Assembly: GCA_910592205.1 (NCBI GenBank)
Contig: CAJVPJ010000933.1
Span: forward strand, 1-14,456
Reading direction: 5' to 3'
Origin: Paraglomus occultum
Taxonomy: Eukaryota > Glomeromycota > Glomeromycetes > Paraglomerales > Paraglomeraceae
Length of the DNA: 14,456 nt
Part shown: positions 1 through 9,314 of the stretch, piece by piece
Layout of the letters: each line of letters opens with the position of its first letter
How positions within the stretch are numbered: the first letter of the stretch is position 1
Position numbers and translations under genes: made by a program
The notes under the pieces: model-generated
What the model was told of the DNA's origin: nothing
The model's input: the letters and a program-made list of their open reading frames with translations, nothing else
Database searches by the model: none

Positions 1-81
1 TATTTTATTTAGTACAGCTTCATTAAATAGTACAGTACAGAATTTGAAAAGGTACAGTACGGAGGTTCTATATACCCCTGC

Positions 82-236
82 GATCTTCATGGCGGAGACA
101 TTGTTTCGGATAACAATACTCATATATATGTGATCTTGGTCAGTGAATTCACGCGAGTCAAATTCAACCATTCGAGGCGTTTACCCAGAAATCGGACGCG
201 TATTCTTTTGACGCTGATCCTGATAAACGTCCAGAG
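82..236 (+). pseudogene. Decayed protein kinase fragment (relic 1)
   Basis: Remains of a eukaryotic tyrosine-kinase-like kinase domain, spread over two frames. From 82 one frame reads DLHGGDIVSDNNTHIYV, which matches the catalytic loop (HRDLHSGN type) and the strand before the metal-binding loop. At 132-143 the next frame reads DLGQ (equivalent to DLGL) and then hits TGA at 144-146. At 180-209 FTQKSDAYSF matches subdomain IX (YTQKSDIYSFG). This is followed without a break by DADPDKRPE at 210-236, the subdomain XI motif, so the roughly 50 residues normally between IX and XI are missing. A frameshift, a stop and an internal deletion make this a non-functional relic. The frame stays open to a TAA at 318-320, but the part after 236 does not resemble a kinase. 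The family is highly multicopy in Glomeromycotina (family knowledge). The N-lobe is not recognisable and may lie outside the window. Confidence 0.72.
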
Positions 237-667
237 AATGGAAGGATGTTTATATTCAAGTTTACAATGTTAATGAAAAGCTTTTCTAATGACAGCACAT
301 TAGGATGCTGTGTATCATAATAATGTAAAACCGTAAATATTCCAGTACGCTATTACCTACTGATTCTGCTGCAAGTATGAAAACAACAATTGGTTATAAA
401 TGAAGTCAATTTACGGTATTAACATCCTCTTATTGTCTAACAATTTAGCTCTTGTAATTCGCGGTTTATTACGAGTTTTACTCAAGGGTTCAGATCAGAT
501 AACAAACATGTCAACATGAGTTGAGTTAAAAAGATAGAATCCTGCACGTTTACTGTTAGCTGTCTTTGCCAGAGGTTAGACTATTTGAATATACTGTATG
601 GTAACAGAGTACATTATTGATGCTGAGTAAATGCGTGACTACTGGCCGATGAAGTTTCATTGTCAAT

Positions 668-853
668 TTAGCACCAGTTGGAATGTTGCACGTTCCCTAA
701 CATTGTTTTCATACCTTTCCCAAAATGTCCCATGCGCGTTGCAAGATTATCTTCATCGTGATTGCTTTCATTTAGACATTGGATAATAGCATTTAAAACG
801 CGAGGAGGCAAGAACCCTGTAGATGACGACCAAGCCTGCTCGAAATCTTCCGA
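668..853 (-). CDS. Unidentified coding-like terminal exon
   Basis: A 61-codon open stretch on the minus strand ending in TAA at 668-670. Its upstream edge is a TAA at 854-856, so any real exon must begin by splicing; an AG at 848-847 would leave phase 1. The translation has protein-like composition, for example SEDFEQAWSSSTGFLPPRV near the start, then an acidic NESNHDEDN stretch and MGHFGKGMKTMLG. I do not recognise the family. It lies downstream of Argonaute on the same strand but is separated from it by the Argonaute stop and about 195 bp. I could not find an upstream exon with matching phase. It may be the last exon of a gene, a gene remnant or chance. Confidence 0.22.
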   Translation of the reverse strand, partial: SEDFEQAWSSSTGFLPPRVLNAIIQCLNESNHDEDNLATRMGHFGKGMKTMLGNVQHSNWC

Positions 854-999
854 TTAAAGAAAATGCTTGACACTTTGTAAAAACCAATACCTTAGTTCAT
901 CACTTTGTACAATAATTGGGGTATAAAAATATAGTGTGCTGAAACTTTATATTTATACATGTTAAGAATAAAGGAATATACATTAACAATAATATTCGG

Positions 1000-1017
1000 T
1001 AACAAATTGATTTGTTA
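1000..1017. repeat. 18-bp palindrome beyond the Argonaute stop
   Basis: TAACAAAT, then TG, then ATTTGTTA: perfect 8-bp arms with a 2-nt centre, 31 bp past the Argonaute stop codon. It could form a small hairpin in the 3' untranslated region or be a protein-binding palindrome. It could equally be chance in AT-rich DNA. Confidence 0.35.
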
Positions 1018-1047
1018 TACAAACCATCTCGTATTTGTTCACTGGCA

Positions 1048-3804
1048 TTATACATAATACATTGGATATTTCTGAGCAAACTCGGAATTGGTCATCCTAA
1101 ACTGACCGTCAAGGAAATGAGATCGCGCCCTTTTTGCCGCACAATGTGCGTAATACGCCGGTGCAGGAACAGCAACTGCTCTGCTCGCCCGTTGAAAGTT
1201 ATAACAGAGTTTGTTCGTAAAGTCCTGAAGTTCATCTACTTCAAATTGATTTTCATCGTACAGAACGTGATATAGACGTGGACGCGATGTTCCTTGAGTA
1301 CTAGAGTGAGAGGTGAGGTAGAAATTAAAAAGGTAAGGATGCGTAATTACTCGCTCGACAACTAGACCGGGTTTCACGTTTCCTCTTGTGCCGACATCTA
1401 GCTCGTCTATAGGATAAAATCGACCGACATGTCTCTTGGTGACAACAATATATGAGATTTTTGGTTTATATTCAGAATTCAGCCTAGCACAGGCTTTTTT
1501 GATACAAGGGAGTTCCTTATCCAATGCCACACGTTGGAACTCGCTTTCGCTGATGCCGTCTCTGTACATGACAATGCTTGCAGGAGGCTCTTTGTTCGTT
1601 CGTATGAATTCATGCAAAAGCTGATACGTCAATTCTTCCATATCATAGATTTCTTCTCTTGTAAACTGTTCTTTATGTCTCTCAGCATACCGGGCGGCAT
1701 GTCTATCGATAGATCCAACTACTGCTGCGATTGATGGAGAATGAGACCCCGGTGAAGGATGAGTGACGTCTGCTCCCATGACCATGGTTCGTTCGCTATC
1801 GATTTGCGGAAGATCAACAGCAGAATTGGTCCCGTTGAGTTTCAAATTCAGTTTTGCAGTAATATCCGCAAGATAGTGTGTTTTGCAGCGTTTGACTAGC
1901 TGTGATTGTATACATTGAGACAAAATACCAATTTGAGTGTCCATGACTTCTTTGACAAGATTGTACTGTTTTTTGTTCATATGATGTTTACCATGGTCGA
2001 TGAAAAATACGACTAATTGTAGGTTTTTTGCTTCTTTCTTGGCGTCTTCTACTGCTTCGATAATCTTTTCGCGAATTTGTTCAGCTTGCCACTGAACGTA
2101 TTTGGGCGGCATAAAATCACTAGCAATGTCCATGCCTTGAGTTTTAGCTTGTCGGACTAGATTATTCATAAACAGATTAATGTTACCTGGAGAAACTGCT
2201 TGTGTTAATGAAATAGCCAACCATTCTCTTAAAGCATTGCCAGGTTGAAGATATTTCACGTCACGGAGATTCCAAGTTGCATCCAAATCCTTTGGCTTAA
2301 CTTGTGCGCCTTGTTTAGATGAAGCAGAGTATGAAACTACTGGAATACTTATGAAGCGGCCGGGTACATTAGCTATTTGCGTATTGAGTCTGATTCCGGC
2401 TTGCTGGAGTAGTTCGTTGCTAAACGACAATAGGTCACGGACAACATTCAACATAAATTGTACGTTTTCCGCAGGGTGCTTGGCAGTAATCCTGCTTATT
2501 TCAGCATGTTGGTTTCCGTTTAAATTCTTACAATAAGGATAGCGTTGTCCCTACAATTTGAGCAGAAATATTTCGCTTTGTCTTTAATGAATTCAGTTCA
2601 TTGGAATGCAAGCATTTTAATCTCAATTACCATACTCCGCTATTACGATTTACAGTCAAGTCTAAACTTTACCTCAACGACGCCAAGGCATTCAATAGGG
2701 AGACAGGTAAATCTTCGACTTTCTACGACATATGGCGTGCTAAGATTTATGTTGTGCTTATGTGCGAAATAATCCTTAATACTCTCTTCCTTTCCAAGTT
2801 GTGAATTGAAAAACTTGATTTCAGTCGCAGGTTTGTCATGTAACTTTTTGATAGTCGTTACGATGTGAGATTCTGGACGATGCAATAATTTAAAATCAAT
2901 GTATCGAAAATTGTGCTGGAAAGCACTGTTCACGCGTTTCATTATGTCGTTTCTGAATAAGTTTGGTAATGTCTGTGTGTCAAGAAATTTGCAAATTAAC
3001 GTGCATAGATCGGTCGGCTCGACAATAGGAGTATAAGTCACATATACGTTCATAAACAACTTTCTTCCTAGTAAAACAGAAAAGCAAACAGGTAAACTAA
3101 CAAAGAATGCTAAAGTTTTTCAAACAAAAATTATATGTCGCCACTAATTTACCTCTTCCGTCTCCTTCTCCTGGACGTACATGAAGTCGATATCCTTGTA
3201 ATAACGCTGCACCTTTTCCGAGTAATCTTATCGTTTCAGGCATATATAAACAATTACGAAAAAAACAGACAAGTCGAAGGCTAGGGTTGTATTGAAGAAA
3301 TGCATCTAAAGCGCCCAGCATCTGATTGTTACAGTCTGACTCAAACGAATTTCCTGTCAAGACTCCTTCAAGATCATCCATTGAGACTGTTGGTTTGGCC
3401 GTGTTTTCTTTGATTCTTACATAGTAATCGCCATCATGTTCAACTTCGAAAACTTTGCCGATCTGATTATTGTTGTCGAGCGTGAGTTTACCGGTCGTGA
3501 AAAGCTTGGAATCACCATCGAATGCCACGCCGTCCACACCTTCAAAGTAAACTTCTTTATGTTGTTTATGGAAAGCGGTGAAAATATGTCGATAATGTCT
3601 TCTCATAACAGGAGCAAGTTGAGCCGGTGATCCTTCACGCTTAGGAGTATAGCGTTTGAATTCTATGGCATACTGGTAAAAGGTCATGTCATTTGCTTCG
3701 ACTTCGAACATATTTGCCAATACTTTAGTTTGGCGGTCTCTGGAACCTGTTCTCCCCTCGTCGCCATAGCCAGGACGTTTGTAAAGTGTGAATTCTGATG
3801 CCAT
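1048..3804 (-). CDS. Argonaute protein, slicer-competent, 3 exons
   Basis: Guide-RNA-binding effector of RNA silencing. Exons on the minus strand are 3804-3153, 3067-2673 and 2550-1048, giving 849 aa. Introns of 85 and 122 nt are GT-AG and keep frame. The order is N domain and linker 1 (about 1-215, RPGEGDGRG at the first junction), PAZ (about 220-350), linker 2 with GQRYP (350-354), MID, and PIWI ending in MYYV. The PIWI tetrad is complete: D610 in GADVTHP, glutamate finger E649 in REEI, D680 in YRDG, H818 in YYAH. The MID 5'-phosphate residues Y545, K549, Q561, K582 and K586 are all present and have exactly the spacing of human AGO2 Y529/K533/Q545/K566/K570. The start is the first in-frame ATG (3804) after an in-frame TAG; its context, GCCATGG, is strong. 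Length is at the short end of the family because there is no long disordered N-terminal extension. It belongs to the AGO rather than the prokaryotic Argonaute type. It is likely cytoplasmic. Confidence 0.95.
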
Positions 3805-3854
3805 GGCATTTGCCAAAGTCCTCGCTCTCTAAAATTTGTGTTGATCATTGCCAT
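3684..3854 (-). promoter_or_regulatory. Upstream ORF overlapping the Argonaute start
   Basis: An ATG at 3854 opens a 56-codon frame that runs over the Argonaute start codon out of frame and ends at TGA 3684-3686. A second ATG in the same frame at 3809 lies only five bases before the Argonaute ATG. If the transcript includes these, they would reduce Argonaute translation. A possible 3' splice site (AATTTTAG) between the two could remove the first ATG by 5'UTR splicing but not the second. The peptide itself looks non-functional. Confidence 0.35.
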
Positions 3855-3884
3855 ATAAATTTACGATTTTATTGGTCACATACT

Positions 3885-3914
3885 GTATTAGTATTAGTAT
3901 TAGTATTAGTATTA
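3885..3914. repeat. GTATTA microsatellite, 5 copies
   Basis: Five perfect tandem copies of the hexamer GTATTA, about 80 bp upstream of the Argonaute start codon. The position puts it in the promoter or 5' untranslated region. Its length could vary between strains. Confidence 0.9.
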
Positions 3915-4680
3915 ATATATACAAAATACACTATAGAGAATATCAGTAAGTTAATCAATAATTAAAAAACATCAGTGGTTAATTATGCTTAGCGTTAATA
4001 ATAATAACAACTTGTATTATTAATTTTATGTATTAGTATCAAATAATTGCTTATCGCGATGGAGAAAGGCATTAAGTCATAGCATTCACTAGTAAATTGT
4101 ACTAGTTTAGGACCATATTCATTAATCCTTCTCTTTCTATGATAATAAATTAAGTTACATTATTTATATTGTCTTTTATATTTTGTTTGCATAATAAAAA
4201 ACTCACAACTTTTTCTAAAATAATAAATTTTTCTTATTTTATAATAATAACGAAAAATAAAGACCTCTTGTTTATCGATTAGATATTAGGCAACACACTG
4301 TTTGAAAATTTTTTTGAAATCTAACAAAGATGGGTACTTAATTTGACCAATTATTATTCCTCCACTATGTCGAACAAAATTATGTGGACAGATTATCTAT
4401 TTATACTACATAGGATACAGGAGAATGTTATAAAAGTGTAAGTAAATAATTGTAACAACAATGGAGTATTTATTAAATTATCAGTCAAAAGACTTGTGTG
4501 TATAAGATTTCTATATTTTGAAAAGTGCGATAATGAGTGAAAAAATTACACAACATATTGAATAATTACATCGGTGTCTTTATTGTAATTGTCGAAATAA
4601 ACACAGTAGTCCAGCAATGCTCTGACTATTTCCTACCTCCTACACATGGCGAAATTGTTTTCTGTCCGACTTTGGTATGC

Positions 4681-4704
4681 CATATTAATATTCATATTAA
4701 TATT
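4681..4704. repeat. 12-bp tandem duplication
   Basis: CATATTAATATT occurs twice in direct succession. The unit contains the palindrome AATATTAATATT when copies join, so the array is also self-complementary. There is no gene context beyond the divergent spacer. Confidence 0.7.
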
Positions 4705-5476
4705 CGAATATTGGTTGAGTCAAGAAGTAGTTGGACCGTTTTAAAATGGTTGGGCCAGAACCTTTTTATCGAGTTGGCAATTGTAGCGTGACGACGAAGT
4801 GAAAAGCAAAAATTATTACACTATGCCTTTTAAGAAGCTTTAAAAAAAGATCTGCAATTCATATTGTGTTTGCGCGCCACTATATTAACGTTATCACTTA
4901 AATCTTAAGTTTTAGTTTGTATCACTTGATAATCAGGGGTTTGTTAGACAATAAAATCTTACGTTAACGCCATTATTAATAGTAAATAGATAAATTCTCC
5001 TTTCTCGCAGCCTCTAACGACTGCATCTAGTAAGCAAATAACATGATATTGTACCATCCTGAAGACAAATTGGCTGTACTTTTCGGAAAATGACGAAGGT
5101 GAAGTTGCGATATGTACGATACGTTACACATTTGTAATCATAGCAAAATACGTGTGTGTAACCTATCGCTATTGCTGCCACACTTCCAACTAACGATAAT
5201 GGGTTAAATAAATTAATATTAATTGGTTTTTTGGTTAATCGGCTTCAAAATGATACAAATTTACTGCTTCTTACACAGTAAACAGATCTTCAAGTATGTT
5301 TTACTATCGACGGGGAAATGCTTGCGCAATTGAATGTCACAAGAAAAAATTTTTCCTGCCGTGTAACAAATATGTTGCTTAATATGTCGGATAACATCTT
5401 ATATAATCATTTTGATTACTTATACTGTCTTTTGAAAACTTGGCATTACAAATTTCACCTTTTCTAAGCGTCTTTA

Positions 5477-6493
5477 ATGGAAGCCAAAAAATGCTGGGTT
5501 ACTCTTGCGACTGCGAAGTCATACGTGCAGGGTGTTATTTGTCTCGCTAAATCTCTCATGCGTGTAAAGACAAAGTTTCCCCTTCTCGTTCTAATGCTGA
5601 ATCTTGAGGGTGGAGAAACTGATATTACTCGCGAAGATTATGATGAGCTCATTAAGCTCGGTTCTAGCTATCATTTTCAATTTATTTACATAAAAGAGAT
5701 TAATCGTGTTCGCTCTAACGCGACTCGGTATATCTGGGAACGCTTCAGGAACGTTTCGACTAAACTTCGTGTCTGGGAGGTCGAAGGCTATGATCTTGTA
5801 GGTCTCTTGGACGCAGATATGTGCATTATGCATAATATGGACGAGCTTTTGGAGTTGGATTTGGATGACAACACTATCGCTGCGTGTCACGCATGTGTAT
5901 GTAATCCGCTTAAAATTAACATGTACCCTGCGAATTGGTATGTTATTATTTTATTTAAACCTTTAATAATTGGTTTATATATGAACCTAAGTTTTAAGTA
6001 ATTTAATTACGTTAATAGGATTCCAGAAAATTGTGCATACACAAATGGACCAATTCATCCAGCTTCCGCTAGCCAAGCACCAATTACTAATTCTGAAAGT
6101 TATTTCAACTCTGGACTGATTATATTACGTCCTTCTAAATCAAAATTTAATGAAATACATGACCATCTTTTGAATCATGAAAACCCTGATAGTTTACTTT
6201 TTGAGGACCAGGATCTTCTTAATGAAGTCTACAAAGGAAATTGGATAGGATTGCCTTATGTTTATAATGCTTTGAAGACATTACGTAAATGTCACCCATT
6301 GATATGGTCAGACAAAAGTGTAAAGAATGTTCATTATATACTCGATGATAAGCCGTGGAAGGAGGATATCGAAAAGATGAGGGCAATGACAGTGGATGAA
6401 AGGAGTGACATTTGGATCTTAAATAATTGGTGGTGGAAAGTATATAAAGATGAAGAATGGAAGGATGAAGATTTTGAAGATGTTACAAATTAG
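5477..6493 (+). CDS. GT8 glycosyltransferase, galactinol-synthase-like
   Basis: Predicted nucleotide-sugar-dependent glycosyltransferase of family GT8. By closest resemblance it would transfer galactose from UDP-galactose to myo-inositol, but the acceptor cannot be read from sequence. Exons 5477-5937 and 6019-6493 give 311 aa; the 81-nt GT-AG intron splits Trp154 (NW|IPENC). The opening WVTLATAKSYVQGVICLAKS matches the donor-binding strand of galactinol synthases. The metal-binding DxD is D112-A-D114 in LLDADM. YFNSGLI (about 182-188) and EDQDLLN match conserved GT8 acceptor-side motifs. The C-terminal HxxGxxKPW motif is present as HYILDDKPW (259-267), with Leu262 in place of the usual Gly. 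The start has an in-frame TAA just upstream. There is no signal peptide or membrane segment, so it is probably cytosolic. Length is close to plant galactinol synthases. The acidic tail (DEEWKDEDFED) is unlike plant members. Confidence 0.9.
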
Positions 6494-6854
6494 ACATATC
6501 ATGATATAAATGCTGACACTAATAAAAAATTAAAGTTAACTTCTTTCAGATGATGTTTTAAAATCTGATAAGCATTTTATATGTAACAACTTGTATGACT
6601 GTATTGTTAATATGGCAATGGTGGCTGCCATCATGTTGGTGAGCAGTAAGTTTAATTATTATTAAAGATTATTTTTAACTCATTTCAAACTGGATTTAAG
6701 AATAAAATTACCAATTCAAGTTATAAACATTAACAGGATGCTCATCATACATTCTCCATCATCCATAGCAGTGTTATAGTAATAGATACAATGTTAAATG
6801 TGCCAGGGTCTCATTAATAGTCCCAATACATCAACTACTCGTTGCAATAGTTGA
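6494..6854. other. Intergenic region between convergent genes
   Basis: AT-rich gap between the stops of the GT8 gene (+) and the small gene at 6855 (-). It holds the GT8 polyadenylation signal and otherwise nothing recognised. A 17-codon hydrophobic ATG frame near 6611 is too short to support. Confidence 0.5.
6521..6526 (+). terminator. Polyadenylation signal AATAAA of the GT8 gene
   Basis: Canonical AATAAA hexamer 28 bp past the GT8 stop codon, in a suitable position for 3' end formation. Confidence 0.6.
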
Positions 6855-7208
6855 TCAGTTTATTGTTCCAACAGCTGTTTGTGAAGAATTTGAGATGTGT
6901 GATTGCCGGTCCAGACAGCACACATCATGTTAGAAAATTACTGGGTTTTTGGTATTTGCCAACCAATCGAGCATGTACTAACTGGTCAATCTGCCTGTAA
7001 GCTTGTCTATTAATCAACACTTTTTTTACAAGTGTCATATCTGGGTAGCCTCGTCTCAGAATAACATCAATAGTTACAGGGAAGATCTCCGTTGCATACG
7101 CAGATGTTATTTCCAAGGCTTCAGATAATTTTTCAATATTTGAAGTAATTTCAAATATGTTTTAACAACCTCATTTCGCAGCTTTACTTTCAGTTCTTGG
7201 GAAGCCAT
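6855..7208 (-). pseudogene. Small unknown protein gene, frame broken once
   Basis: A gene-like unit with ATG at 7208 (MASQELKVKLRNEVVK) whose frame is lost at a run of four A residues (7160-7163 on the plus strand as T). The following reading, one base off, continues with protein-like sequence (IEKLSEALEITSAYATEIF, then LRRGYPDM and RQAYRQIDQLVHARLVGKY) to a TGA at 6925. A 67-nt GT-AG intron (6941-6875) would replace the last residues with TVGTIN and stop at 6857-6855. With one more base in the A-run the product would be about 95 aa, helical and charged. I do not recognise the family. The break may be a sequencing error or a true inactivating deletion. Two inverted CCAAT boxes lie near 7226 and 7260, just upstream. 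Confidence 0.5.
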
Positions 7209-8517
7209 AAAGTTTACACCCTATGATTGGTAAATTATTCGGCGCAACTCCCTATTACTATTGGATATTGTAACCCAACCAAAGATACGTATTATAACGT
7301 AACATATGATTGTCTTTACCATATTAATATTACAAATTGTTACAGTAACCGCTCTTAAGCTTTCTGACATTTTTACATCTAGATCCAACATTTTAGTTGT
7401 GGAATATTTCTCAATTATTGGCTTGTCAGTTTGTGAGTCAAAATTATTCTACTAACAAGATCTTGTGTTCACTGCCTCTTTGTGTGGCCATAAGTTTAAG
7501 TATTCTTCTTTTGATCTTTTTATACAGTAAATACCAACTAAAACAGAACAGCTTTATGTTCAAACAATTAAAATAAAGGTTTTGGTTTAATTAGCTGTTG
7601 TTGAAGTAAAATGCATGAGATGTTATCGTCTATTACAGCAAGCGCGTTTTTTGTCCGGGTAATCTATATTTACAGAATAACCGTAATTTGTGAACCAAGC
7701 ATAAGAAACATCCAAAATTCATAAGGAAATATACGTTCGGAAATATCCATGGGATGCTAAATTGTATGCGTGTTAGGCATTTGACCTAATTTTTACAATT
7801 CTAATAACAATATTTACGAAACAAATAATATCTCTACGACAACTAATGTATACATATATTAAATGTTTAAATTGCTTAAGTCAAAGACAACGCAAGGTAA
7901 TGGACAAACGTGACACTCAAACGGCGATCACTTGATTTTGATCAGGTAAATTATTTCACGTGTAAATACAAATCATATTTCGCGCGTGAAATAATACCCA
8001 ACGATGTTCACCCCCAATAATATTTACACATTATTTGGGTTTGTACCATGACAGCACATGAAATGTTGCAAGTATGCCAGAATCCACGCTCATCAGACAC
8101 CAACCACAAAAGGTGTTAGTTCATCCAGACAGCAGGACGGTGGCCACGGAAGTTGGAATCCGCTAAAGAGTGTGTCTATGCTGAACTCAGAGATCGAGTT
8201 CACATGGAACAATCTATACTGCAAAGCATAAGCTATGTACCGAAAAGTCTTTGACGTGCCAGAAGTAAATGTACTCAACGCTTGATTAAATGCCAGAATT
8301 ATTTGTTTCCGAGGTAAGCATTCGCATTCGTTGGTATTATTGATTAAAATGATACTTAATCTAATGTTGTATATTTAATAGTTCCGACATCATGTCAAGT
8401 TCGTGTGACGGCTTTTTTCAAATCACGCAAGAGCTAGAAACAAACGAGTATACGATTGTTATACTATATATGTAGTCTTTTGTCTTATTTGAAACAAACG
8501 CGGGGAACGAAATTCCA
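7209..8517. other. Intergenic region with one GC-richer island
   Basis: No gene was confirmed. Most of the stretch is AT-rich and full of stops in all frames. The exception is about 8048-8254, described separately. A strong 5' splice-like CCGAG|GTAAGC lies near 8311-8316 on the plus strand, but no exon could be attached to it. Confidence 0.5.
8048..8254 (+). other. GC-richer island, possible decayed coding sequence
   Basis: The base composition rises visibly above its surroundings; 8101-8160 is about half G+C. Three frames stay open. One plus-strand frame (ATG 8058 to TAA 8229-8231) gives 57 codons. Another (ATG 8048 to TGA 8252-8254) gives 68 codons interrupted once by TAG at 8117-8119; its second part contains ESAKECVYAELRDRVHMEQ. 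The minus strand (8278-8093) is open for 61 codons. No family was recognised. Composition and openness suggest an old coding fragment; which frame was used is unclear. Confidence 0.25.
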
Positions 8518-8849
8518 GATATTGCAAGTGATCTGTATATTATTTATACTGCTGGACATCTTATGACAGAAACGACTGACGATGTGCGATCCTGGTCTTC
8601 TCAATCGATGAATTTGCGTAAACCAAATGCAACTATATGAATCATTTACCCTTTATTGCACCAGAAGTCTTCTGTACTTGCAATTTTACTCGGAAAATCA
8701 GATGTTATTCGACTGCTACGGACGAACCACCATTTAAAGGTATCTGCAACATTATGACCAGCGATACTAGAAACTTGCCGAGCGATGTTGATCCTGACAA
8801 GCGTCCAGATGTAGAGATATTGTGGAATGATATTAACAAGCTCATGTAA
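8518..8849 (+). pseudogene. Decayed protein kinase fragment (relic 2)
   Basis: Kinase domain remnants read in order across three frames. DIASDL and IIYTAGHLM (8518 onward) correspond to the helix before the catalytic loop and to IIHRDFHTGNIL, with a deletion removing part of HRD. TETTDDVR follows at about 8566-8589. DPGLL (8588 onward) stands for the DLGL metal loop. HLPFIAPEVF (from 8643) is subdomain VIII. TDEPPFKGIC corresponds to the TGEPPF segment. DVDPDKRPDVEILWNDINKL, ending at TAA 8847-8849, is subdomain XI and the final helix. The segment between VIII and TGEPPF is scrambled, and about 20-25 residues are missing before DPDKRP. Frame changes, an in-frame TGA and deletions show it is dead. 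It has the same orientation and family as relic 1. A following open frame to 9018 (EKVNEYSSNPL, SSRLRIKS) may be the eroded C-terminal tail. Confidence 0.78.
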
Positions 8850-9314
8850 AAGGCTATCAATGACAACGCATGGAAGACAATACCAGCTTCTCGAGAAGGT
8901 GAACGAATATTCTAGTAATCCCTTAATTATAGGAGATTCGGCTGCAGAGTATGAAGACAGCAGCCGGTTACGTATAAAGTCAATTTATGATATTAGTATT
9001 GTGGCCATTGTTTTATAATGACTCTCCGTAAGCGTTAGTAATAATTTAAATCTAACGTCATCAATTTATTAATAAGAAATATGCAACATACGAAATCAAA
9101 TTGCGAAACTAATGTCAGTAAACATTCACTGCAATCGTGTGTTCCAAGACATATTCACAATATCGAATAAATATGATTGAAACAAACTAATAACTTACGG
9201 CTGAAACATAAACTTGTGTTTTAACATCGAAAGAGGCATATATATACACACATAGTATGCGCTGGTTTTTTTTTTTTTAAGAAAAGCATGTCTCCGAATA
9301 AATAGTTAACTTCT
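8850..9314. other. Spacer between kinase relic 2 and citrate synthase 3' end
   Basis: No gene. The first part may be the eroded tail of kinase relic 2. A run of 13 T (9266-9278), which is A-rich on the transcribed sense of citrate synthase, lies about 37 bp beyond that gene's stop codon. No canonical AATAAA was seen near it. Confidence 0.45.

Larger units (their letters stand above)
321..1047. other. Spacer with one coding-like stretch and Argonaute 3' flank
   Basis: No complete gene was found. It contains the open stretch at 668-853 (separate entry) and the presumed 3' untranslated region of the Argonaute gene, which would extend leftward from 1047 on the minus strand. No canonical AATAAA was seen on the minus strand close to the Argonaute stop. 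An 18-bp palindrome lies at 1000-1017. Confidence 0.5.
3805..5476. other. Divergent intergenic region between Argonaute and GT8
   Basis: Strongly AT-rich spacer between two divergently transcribed genes, which must hold both promoters. No convincing coding exon was found in either strand. It contains a GTATTA microsatellite (3885-3914), a 12-bp tandem duplication (4681-4704) and many poly-A/T runs. An 84-codon open frame at 4537-4791 lacks an ATG and shows no recognisable motif. Confidence 0.6.

Noticed and set aside
1436-1734. Plus-strand open frames opposite the Argonaute PIWI exon
   Set aside because: They are antisense shadows of the conserved minus-strand coding sequence.
1048-3804. Prokaryotic Argonaute in a bacterial defence island
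   Set aside because: The gene has two GT-AG introns and eukaryotic AGO features; neighbours are eukaryotic and there are no bacterial genes.
4537-4791. 84-codon plus-strand open frame in the divergent spacer
   Set aside because: It begins with GTG, has low-complexity hydrophobic composition and no motif, in AT-rich DNA where such frames occur by chance.
5591-5890. 99-codon minus-strand frame
   Set aside because: Antisense shadow of GT8 exon 1, which has clear family motifs on the other strand.
9266-9278. Poly-T run as a retrotransposon tail (processed copy)
   Set aside because: The adjacent citrate synthase keeps its introns and no target-site duplication was seen, so the run is probably simple sequence.
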